Assembly: GCA_013152695.1 (NCBI GenBank)
Contig: JAADFV010000198.1
Location: forward strand, 1 to 5,073
Origin: Chloroflexota bacterium
Lineage (GTDB): Bacteria > Chloroflexota > Anaerolineae > J102
Direction of reading: 5' to 3'
DNA length: 5,073 nt
The notes beneath the pieces are model-generated. The model was not told the DNA's origin. It searched no databases and saw only the letters and a list, made by a program, of their open reading frames with translations. Below, piece after piece: positions 1 to 5,073 of this stretch (positions are counted from its first letter, which is position 1; each line of letters begins with the position of its first letter). A program made the position numbers and the translations under genes.

Positions 1-784
1 CACCGGTCATGGGATCATAGGTCTCATTGGTGGTGAAGTCGATGACGCCAACGAACTGCCCGGCTGCAGCCAATTCCTCCATGGCAGGCCCACCCACGCC
101 GTTGGAATGAAAGATCACAGCCTCGTATCCATGCTCTGCCAGACGATCTTTCAATGCCATCACCGCTCGCGTGGTATTGCCCAACATCGTCACGGCGACA
201 TAGCGATGACCAGGAGCGGGAGCTGGAAGCACATGGCCGTGCTCGACCATCCCCACCAGAGCCGCGGCTACATTGTCGAAAATGGTTGTGGCAATGGGGT
301 TGAGTCCTAAAATATCCACGATGGAATGCACGACCATGATGTCGCTGGACCCGACCAGGGGATCGAAATAGTGCTTACCCGAGGCGATGGGCGAGACAAG
401 AACTTTGGGCACACCGACAGGAAGCTGCATCATCGCTGCCGCTCCCATGACCGCGCCCTCGGCGCCGCCCATGCTGGTGATGGCATCCAGCTTGCCTTGT
501 TGGTAAAGCTTGCGCGTGAGCACTTTGAGCGCCTCACGCATCCCTTCCACGGCCTTACCCCGGCTGCCGGCATTGCGTAAAGCCTCGATGGTAAAACCAG
601 CGTAGGTAGCAGCCTCAGCCCGCGTGATGTCGGTTGGGGCCAGTTCGATGCCCAGGGGTTCACCGAGAATGCCCGAGTCGACAACGATGGTATTCGCGCC
701 TAAATCCTGGATACGGTCGCGCAAGTAGGCAATTTCGGCCCCTTTCGTGTCGAGGGTACCGATAATGACGACGGTTTTCGACAT
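1..784 (-). CDS. UPF0261 / Tm-1-like ATP-binding protein, 3' end cut by window edge
   Basis: The reading frame starts at ATG 784-782 and stays open for 261 codons to the left window edge; family members are about 400 residues, so the C-terminal third is missing. The N-terminus carries the family's GTLDTKG motif (residues 9-15). It is followed by a glycine-rich SMGGAEGA segment (104-111), VPKVLVSPIASG (125-136), VGSSDIMVVHSIVDILGLN (144-162), FHSNGVGGPAME (225-236) and GVIDFTTNE (246-254). All of these match the UPF0261/Tm-1-like pattern as I know it. The family is named after the ATP-binding domain of tomato Tm-1; its bacterial reaction is not established to my knowledge, so none is assigned. 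No signal peptide or membrane segment is visible, so it should be cytoplasmic. It is the last visible gene of the run, 74 nt after the epimerase gene. No good Shine-Dalgarno precedes the ATG, but the family-typical N-terminus supports this start. Confidence 0.9.
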   Translation of the reverse strand, partial: MSKTVVIIGTLDTKGAEIAYLRDRIQDLGANTIVVDSGILGEPLGIELAPTDITRAEAATYAGFTIEALRNAGSRGKAVEGMREALKVLTRKLYQQGKLDAITSMGGAEGAVMGAAAMMQLPVGVPKVLVSPIASGKHYFDPLVGSSDIMVVHSIVDILGLNPIATTIFDNVAAALVGMVEHGHVLPAPAPGHRYVAVTMLGNTTRAVMALKDRLAEHGYEAVIFHSNGVGGPAMEELAAAGQFVGVIDFTTNETYDPMTG

Positions 785-858
785 GATCGTTTTTATTTGC
801 TCTGAAATTGTGGCAGAGGCGGATTTCGCTTGAATTATGCAGGCTTGCCCTGTCTCCG

Positions 859-1752
859 CTAGCTACATTTGATGAGGGGGAGCAAGGTCTTGGCCGTTTC
901 CTCGACCAGCCAGCTGTAAAATTCTTCGGAGAGAACGCCGCTGCCGTGGTCTTCGATGAACTTGAGCTGTTCTGGCGTCAGTTCCGCTTCGGCCGAGGCC
1001 GTGGCTTCGGCGTAAGGATTGGCCGGAGTGCGGTCGAGGGGGGCCACGAATTCGACGGTGAGGGCGCCATCATAGCCGATTTCTCTCAATGTGCCCACGA
1101 TATCACGCCAGTTCAAGGCGCCCATACCGGGAGCCATACGGTTATTGTCGGCTACATGGAAATCGAAGAGCATATCTCCGGTGTCGAGCAAGGCTTTGCG
1201 GAAATTTGCTTCCTCGATATTCATATGGAAAGCATCCAGGCACACGCCGCAGTTGTCTCCGATTTCCTTGGCCAGCATCATCGCCTGATCATGACGGTTG
1301 ATGAAGTTGGTCTCGAAGCGATTGAGGGGCTCGACGGCGATACGGATGCCTTCTTTAAGGGCATGATCATTGATCTCGCGCAAACCCTCGACCGCCCAAT
1401 TCCACTCGGTCTCTTCGTCTGCCTGGGCGTTGACCTTACCCACTTCTGAGGGCACGATACTCATGAGAGTACCATCCAACTCTTTGACCATCGTCATACA
1501 GTCTTTGAGATACTTGATGGTGTTGGCGCGGCCAGCCTCGTCTGCCTGGATAAGGTCCAGCCCTGTGAACATGAGACTAATGGAGCCCCAGCAGCGTAAT
1601 CCATTTTCCTTCAGAAGCCGGCGCACCTCTTTGGTGTCGTACTTACCGGGTTCACCGCCGATTTCGATACTTTCGTAGCCGTATTTTGCCAGGCGGCGAA
1701 TCGTAACCTCGATGGGCTCGGCCCGCATCCAGTTGTGCATTGATAGGTGCAT
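859..1752 (-). CDS. D-tagatose/D-psicose 3-epimerase-like sugar isomerase/epimerase (TIM barrel)
   Basis: A complete 297-residue protein of the xylose-isomerase-like TIM-barrel (AP endonuclease 2) superfamily, about the length of ketose 3-epimerases (285-300). The four metal ligands expected for D-tagatose/D-psicose 3-epimerases are present: E141 (in AVEPLNRFE), D173 (in CLDAFHMNIEE), H199 (in FHVADNNR) and E234 (in VEFVAP). E141 and E234 would also be the catalytic pair. The recognised substrate residues E147, H176 and R205 sit at the family's spacing: E+6, D+3 and H+6, with D-to-H 26 and H-to-E 35. The likely reaction is Mn/Co-dependent epimerisation at C3 of a free ketose in the cytoplasm; the substrate is not determined, and related folds include hydroxypyruvate isomerases and inosose-type enzymes. 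The start at ATG 1752 is chosen over the ATG four codons later because GGAGGT lies 6 nt upstream. It follows the Fe-S protein gene by 59 nt, consistent with co-transcription. Confidence 0.9.
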   Translation of the reverse strand: MHLSMHNWMRAEPIEVTIRRLAKYGYESIEIGGEPGKYDTKEVRRLLKENGLRCWGSISLMFTGLDLIQADEAGRANTIKYLKDCMTMVKELDGTLMSIVPSEVGKVNAQADEETEWNWAVEGLREINDHALKEGIRIAVEPLNRFETNFINRHDQAMMLAKEIGDNCGVCLDAFHMNIEEANFRKALLDTGDMLFDFHVADNNRMAPGMGALNWRDIVGTLREIGYDGALTVEFVAPLDRTPANPYAEATASAEAELTPEQLKFIEDHGSGVLSEEFYSWLVEETAKTLLPLIKCS

Positions 1753-1758
1753 GTTGAT

Positions 1759-1764
1759 ACCTCC
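1759..1764 (-). promoter_or_regulatory. Shine-Dalgarno of the epimerase gene
   Basis: The minus strand reads GGAGGT followed by a 6-nt spacer and ATG at 1752-1750. It is the strongest ribosome binding site in the window. It decides the start in favour of the first ATG rather than the in-frame ATG at codon 5. Confidence 0.85.
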
Positions 1765-1811
1765 AAGTGAAGTTTGGATAAAATGAGGAGTGAAAAGGTG
1801 AAAAAATCAAA

Positions 1812-2909
1812 TTACACTAATCGTGTTGCCAAGAGTTCATACAGTCCGCTCACATTAAGACCAAAACGGCCGGCATGATTGCTGAGGGCCCTCAAAGTGC
1901 CGGGATCTTCGCAAATCAAATGCTGGGCACCGGCCTGGCGGGCGTCGCCCAAGCGGGCCCAGGTGAGATGATCGGCCAATTGCGGCTCGCTGAACTGGAG
2001 AGCCGTGCTCCCCACGGGATGAGCTCGCTCCCGCCGCCAGAACAATTCCCGCGGTGAATTGGGAAAAATAGCGGCGACAAGCTTACGTGGAGCCTTAAAG
2101 CGGGATGGAACCCGCACCGAATGGCTGGGATCGACGTAAGCGTGAGGAGCAGCAGGGGGCAGGGGATCGAATAAGAGCCTTTTTTCTTCCAGCGCTTCGG
2201 CCAATAAGCTAATGACTTCGCTGAGAACGACACCTTGGGGTAAATGCAGATCAAGCCGTTCGGGATACAACTGCTTGAATGTGAAATAATCCCCGGGATT
2301 CAAGACCAAGAGCTGCTCTGCTCCTGTGGATATGAGCTCATCGAGGTTTGCCTGAGCCAGATCACGGGCGGTTTCGGGCAGACCCAAGGAACTGGCCATG
2401 TAGCCGCTATTGCGCCCAACACCGATCAAGACAGGTTCGATGCCAATAGCTTCCAGCAAGGTCAGGGCGGCCTCGAGGGCTGGCGGCCAAACATAGGCCG
2501 CCTCATCCCCGACAAAAAGGGCGACAGGGCCCCTACCCTCGATAGTTTGCGGCGCTTGTTCACGGTAGGGATTCCCCCATCGGCACAGCTTCTCGTTCAG
2601 CTCGTAAATGATGTCCGGCGCCAGATTCTGGGCAACAACCTGCGAGCGGGCGACGGCAATGGTGTGAGGTAAGGGCTGATCGGTAACGCAGTGGGCACGG
2701 CAGGTGCCACAATCGGCACAAGAAAAGAGTTTTGAGACACTGTCTTGATTCCACTCCAAGAGGCCTCGCCGCTGGGAAGCGATGAGCAAAGCCCAACCAT
2801 GGGGAGTCAAGGTCTCCAGAGCGGTGACATGGCCCACGGAACAAACATGGCGGCACATCAGGCAATACCGGCAATTATCGGCAGTGAGGAGAATCTCTTC
2901 GTTGGTCAT
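1812..2909 (-). CDS. GlcF-like (Fe-S) oxidoreductase subunit, two 4Fe-4S motifs, CCG domains without cysteines
   Basis: A complete 365-residue protein. The N-terminal ferredoxin-like part has two CxxCxxCxxxC motifs, C13/C16/C19/C23 and C64/C67/C70/C74, which should hold two [4Fe-4S] clusters. The rest follows the layout of GlcF/GlpC/HdrD-type proteins with two CCG (Cys-rich, PF02754) domains: FVGDEAAY at 132-139, NPGDYFTF at 204-211, YVDPSHSVR at 258-266, and a last motif at 332-340. The canonical cysteines are all replaced: D135, N167-S168, N204, D207 in the first domain, and S262, H297-P298, D335, T338 in the second. The only other cysteines are C109 and C333. No transmembrane helix or signal peptide is seen. 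It starts 31 nt after the flavoprotein stop codon, so it is probably that enzyme's electron-transfer partner: flavin to 4Fe-4S clusters to an unknown acceptor. A heterodisulfide- or quinone-type activity that needs CCG clusters is unlikely. The frame is intact, so this is not an obvious pseudogene. Confidence 0.88.
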   Translation of the reverse strand: MTNEEILLTADNCRYCLMCRHVCSVGHVTALETLTPHGWALLIASQRRGLLEWNQDSVSKLFSCADCGTCRAHCVTDQPLPHTIAVARSQVVAQNLAPDIIYELNEKLCRWGNPYREQAPQTIEGRGPVALFVGDEAAYVWPPALEAALTLLEAIGIEPVLIGVGRNSGYMASSLGLPETARDLAQANLDELISTGAEQLLVLNPGDYFTFKQLYPERLDLHLPQGVVLSEVISLLAEALEEKRLLFDPLPPAAPHAYVDPSHSVRVPSRFKAPRKLVAAIFPNSPRELFWRRERAHPVGSTALQFSEPQLADHLTWARLGDARQAGAQHLICEDPGTLRALSNHAGRFGLNVSGLYELLATRLV

Positions 2910-2917
2910 GAATTACA

Positions 2918-2923
2918 TCCTTA
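2918..2923 (-). promoter_or_regulatory. Shine-Dalgarno of the Fe-S protein gene
   Basis: The minus strand reads TAAGGA, 8 nt before ATG 2909-2907, inside the 30-nt gap behind the flavoprotein stop codon. It supports the ATG start and tight coupling of the two genes. Confidence 0.75.
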
Positions 2924-2939
2924 CAATTCTGCTTCGCGC

Positions 2940-4379
2940 TTAGAAGCCAAAGCCAATTTTTCCTGGGTTCATGATGCCATTGGGATCAATGGCTTTCTTC
3001 AGTTTACACACAAAAGGCCAGGCGGTACCGTACTGCCTGCGCATGTACCGCGATAGTTTCAAGCCGACGCCATGATGCTCGTTGATCATACCGCCGTGGG
3101 CCAATACGGTCTGCATAGCCGTATTCCAGACGCGATTATGCAACCGTAGTGCTTCCTGGGCATCTTGCGGCGGTTCCTCGATGATAAAACGGGAATAGAG
3201 CATGGCGCCCCAATGAAACCAGTGCGAAAAGTGACCGATAAATCGGATATTCCAATCGGCATAGGTCTCCTCTACCGCCTTTTTCTCGGCCCAGTACAGT
3301 TTTTCGATCTTATCGTAGGTCGTGATCGTTTCCGTGGTGCCGTACATCCAGGGAAGTTTGAGATTGATGGGAGGGTAGTAGAAATCATAACGATGATTCC
3401 ACCATTTCCAGCCCGGTTCCGCACCTAGATCCTGAGCATCTAAAGCACGGCATATTGCCAGGGCTTTTTGTTCTTCCAGGGCGGCGATATCCGGATCCCC
3501 ATCGAAGCCCAAAACCATGTAGGCGCCATCGAACTCGTAACCCAGGATATCCTTCACGCGCGATGCCGTGGAGGCTGGGTCGTAGAGGCGGATGACGAAG
3601 GGGTGCAAGCGCTGGGTCATAATCTGGCGACCAGCCTCCAGAGCTTTACCCAAATCATTAAAAAGAATACCCCGCAATAACCGCGCCTCGGGAATGTACT
3701 CCACACGCATGGTGGCTTCCGTAATGAACCCAAACGTCCCTTCTGCCCCCAACCACAGGCGGGACCAGTCGGGACCAGAGGCGTGCTGGGGTACAGGTGG
3801 CGTACGGATAATCTCGCCCGTGGGAAGCACGATTTGCATGGAAAGCACCATGTCCTCGGCCTTACCGTATTTTGTGCTCACGGTACCGGTGCCGCGCGGC
3901 GCCAGATACCCGCCTAACGTGGCGCAGTTGGAAGAAGCGGCATAATGCGGCAAAGTCAGGCCCTGCTCATTCAAGGCCCATTCCAATTCCTGGCCGATGA
4001 TCCCGGCTTCGGCGGTCACGGTCAGCGACACCTTGTCGATCTCGAGAATCTTGCTCATGCGTTTCATGTCGACAAGAATGCCCCCGAACATCGGCAGAGC
4101 CCCTCCCTGCGTACCTGAACCCCCGCCCCACGGTATCACGGGTATGCGATATTTGTTGGCAATCTCTAAAATTTCTGAAATCTCGGCGGCCGAAGCGGGA
4201 TGAACCACATATTCGGGAGGAGTAAGCTTCTCTCCTCGATCCAGCCACATTTGCGGCATCCACGACCAGTCTGTGGAATATACCAGCTTATCACTGGCGT
4301 CGACCGACACAAAGTGTGAACCAACTACATCCTCCAACTCACTGCGAATCATCTCCATGCGAAAACGGCTTTGGGGCAT
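2940..4379 (-). CDS. FAD-binding oxidoreductase, GlcD / alkyl-DHAP synthase-like (VAO/PCMH fold)
   Basis: A 479-residue flavoprotein with an N-terminal FAD-binding domain (FAD_binding_4 type, about residues 50-235) and a C-terminal FAD-oxidase domain (about 236-479). FAD-contact motifs, numbered from the chosen ATG, are IPWGGGSGTQGG (82-93), a long glycine-rich stretch containing SNCATLGGYLAPRGTG (150-165), and LGAEGTFGFITEA (210-222). The C-terminus has NEHHGVG (433-439), like the His-rich motif of alkyl-DHAP synthases, and the family-typical IDPNGIMNPGKI (464-475). Two aromatic/His-rich segments, around 324-337 and 380-393, probably line the substrate pocket. Known relatives oxidise 2-hydroxy acids such as glycolate or D-lactate, or form alkyl-DHAP. 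Pairing with a downstream Fe-S subunit favours a dehydrogenase, substrate unknown. No signal peptide or membrane helix is visible. ATG 4379 is preferred to the in-frame TTG at 4388-4386 because AGGAG lies 10 nt before the ATG but only 1 nt before the TTG. A separate GlcE-like subunit is not seen. Confidence 0.9.
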   Translation of the reverse strand: MPQSRFRMEMIRSELEDVVGSHFVSVDASDKLVYSTDWSWMPQMWLDRGEKLTPPEYVVHPASAAEISEILEIANKYRIPVIPWGGGSGTQGGALPMFGGILVDMKRMSKILEIDKVSLTVTAEAGIIGQELEWALNEQGLTLPHYAASSNCATLGGYLAPRGTGTVSTKYGKAEDMVLSMQIVLPTGEIIRTPPVPQHASGPDWSRLWLGAEGTFGFITEATMRVEYIPEARLLRGILFNDLGKALEAGRQIMTQRLHPFVIRLYDPASTASRVKDILGYEFDGAYMVLGFDGDPDIAALEEQKALAICRALDAQDLGAEPGWKWWNHRYDFYYPPINLKLPWMYGTTETITTYDKIEKLYWAEKKAVEETYADWNIRFIGHFSHWFHWGAMLYSRFIIEEPPQDAQEALRLHNRVWNTAMQTVLAHGGMINEHHGVGLKLSRYMRRQYGTAWPFVCKLKKAIDPNGIMNPGKIGFGF

Positions 4380-4388
4380 AACGATCAA

Positions 4389-4394
4389 TCTCCT
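4389..4394 (-). promoter_or_regulatory. Shine-Dalgarno that decides the flavoprotein start
   Basis: The minus strand reads AGGAGA, 9 nt before ATG 4379-4377. The upstream in-frame TTG (4388-4386) directly abuts this site, so initiation there is unlikely. The start is therefore moved three codons downstream of the longest open frame. Confidence 0.7.
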
Positions 4395-4448
4395 GAAAAT
4401 ATGCTGCCCGAGTCAGCACCAATACGGTAAAACATGTTGTGTGACAAA

Positions 4449-5073
4449 CTAACCCGTGAGCGTCTTGAAAATCAGCCAGTCCAGCTCTTCATAGTCCCGG
4501 CTGCTGCGCAAGGCCTCGATCCGGTCATGATCCAGGGAGCGTACGACTTCGACCAAACGGAGGAAGGTGTGCAGGCTGTTGCGTAAATGTTTGGTAGCCA
4601 GTTCCGCCGGTTGGGTGCGCAGAGCCTTGACATCCAACCCCACCATTCCTACCTCCCAAAAGCGGTTCTCGTCTAAGACCCGCACCTGGTTGAAAGCGCG
4701 GCGCAGATTGACAGAGCCAAAGGAACGATCCTGATCAAACTTGAGACCATTCTGATCGTTGAGATGCACGCTGTAGAGCTTGCCAAAAGCCAGGGCAAAG
4801 CTCATTTCGTCGGCAGGATCAAGGCCAGCCAAGATGGCGTGGGCCGACTCGATTAACCCGCCAACACGCGCCGGATCGCTGGCCTGCATGCCCAGAGCGA
4901 GAGCATGACCGATGGTAGGGATGTAGGCCAGATCCATGGGCTCATTCGGTTTGGGCTCGATGGCGATGCGCAGTTCGGGGTCATAGTCGAGAAGAGTGTC
5001 GATTGCCTCCAGGAGTTGCTGCGTCGCTCGCACGGCGTCTTTTGCCTCGCGCAGGTACGTTCCCTCGCGTGCC
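4449..5073 (-). CDS. Xylose-isomerase-superfamily aldose-ketose isomerase, 5' end cut by window edge
   Basis: The C-terminal 207 codons of an enzyme in the COG2115/XylA-like superfamily; the frame runs open through the right edge, so the first ~180-200 residues are missing. The internal GTG at 5033 is not a start, because the codons before it (AREGTYLREAKDA) continue family sequence. Counting from the first complete codon, the XylA-type active-site positions are E39 and K41 (in AIEPKPNEP), E75 and H78 (in IESAH), D113 and D115 (in KFDQD) and D147 (in GLDVKA). They align without gaps to E181, K183, E217, H220, D255 and D257 of Streptomyces xylose isomerase as I recall it; D147 is matched to D287 by motif. 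H103 (in VHLND) occupies the place of metal-binding D245. The likely reaction is metal-dependent interconversion of an aldose and a ketose in the cytoplasm; xylose, rhamnose or another sugar is possible. It is the first visible gene of the run, 69 nt before the flavoprotein start. Confidence 0.87.
   Translation of the reverse strand, partial: AREGTYLREAKDAVRATQQLLEAIDTLLDYDPELRIAIEPKPNEPMDLAYIPTIGHALALGMQASDPARVGGLIESAHAILAGLDPADEMSFALAFGKLYSVHLNDQNGLKFDQDRSFGSVNLRRAFNQVRVLDENRFWEVGMVGLDVKALRTQPAELATKHLRNSLHTFLRLVEVVRSLDHDRIEALRSSRDYEELDWLIFKTLTG

Noticed and set aside
785..858. The 74-nt gap before the UPF0261 gene was examined for a promoter, terminator or small ORF.
   Set aside because: There is a CATAAT hexamer but no -35 at a proper distance, only a five-base-pair GAAAT/ATTTC inverted repeat, and no coding signal.
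808..1449. A 213-codon open frame on the plus strand opposite the epimerase gene.
   Set aside because: It is antisense to a gene with a full set of conserved catalytic residues, shows no recognisable family motif, and has no supporting operon context. It is a shadow of the codon bias of the real gene.
1775..1830. Pyrimidine-rich tract with a T6 run (minus strand) after the Fe-S gene, preceded by an ACAC/GTGT mini-stem.
   Set aside because: The stem is only four base pairs, so it is not a credible terminator. The strong ribosome site directly downstream fits read-through into the epimerase gene.
2244..2672. A 142-codon plus-strand open frame opposite the Fe-S protein gene.
   Set aside because: It lies wholly inside a well-supported gene on the other strand and has no recognisable domain.
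4402..4418. Small hairpin TGCTG/CAGCA with a 7-nt loop, followed on the minus strand by a short T-rich stretch, in the gap before the flavoprotein gene.
   Set aside because: A five-base-pair stem with a broken T tract is too weak for an intrinsic terminator, and it lies just upstream of a Shine-Dalgarno inside an apparent operon.
4419..4447. Possible minus-strand promoter: TTGTCA, 17-nt spacer, TATTGG, before the flavoprotein gene.
   Set aside because: The -35 and spacer are good but the -10 matches TATAAT at only three of six positions. One such match in AT-richer intergenic DNA is expected by chance.
1..5073. Searched for tRNA/rRNA genes, CRISPR repeats, insertion sequences, attachment sites and long repeats.
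   Set aside because: None seen; coding sequence fills the window apart from gaps of 30-74 nt.

Overview
The window is a compact piece of a bacterial catabolic gene cluster. All five genes lie on the minus strand, so transcription runs from right to left. The gaps between genes are 30-74 nt, three of the starts have clear Shine-Dalgarno sequences, and I see no convincing promoter or terminator. This is most simply read as the middle of one operon that continues past both window edges. Base composition looks mid-50s GC by eye. The gene set (UPF0261 protein, xylose-isomerase-like TIM barrels, GlcD/GlcF-type oxidoreductase) suggests a free-living bacterium that uses sugars or sugar acids. A Chloroflexota-like or similar environmental lineage is possible, but I cannot fix the taxon from sequence alone.

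In transcription order: (1) 5073-4449, the C-terminal half of a xylose-isomerase-superfamily aldose-ketose isomerase, with its 5' end outside the window. (2) 4379-2940, an FAD-binding oxidoreductase of the GlcD/alkyl-DHAP-synthase-like group. (3) 2909-1812, a GlcF-like protein with two N-terminal 4Fe-4S motifs and two degenerate CCG domains. (4) 1752-859, a D-tagatose/D-psicose 3-epimerase-like TIM-barrel enzyme with all expected metal and substrate residues. (5) 784-1, the N-terminal 261 codons of a UPF0261 (Tm-1-like ATP-binding) protein, with its 3' end outside the window.

A reasonable working model is a pathway for an uncommon sugar or its acid. An aldose-ketose isomerase and a ketose C3-epimerase would rearrange the carbon skeleton. 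The flavoprotein would oxidise an alcohol or 2-hydroxy-acid intermediate and pass electrons to the Fe-S partner. The role of UPF0261 is unknown. The substrate cannot be read from the sequence.

Two features stand out. The Fe-S protein keeps the exact spacing of both CCG motifs but has lost all ten canonical cysteines. The partial isomerase has a xylose-isomerase framework with a histidine where xylose isomerases have a metal-binding aspartate, as I recall for L-rhamnose isomerases.
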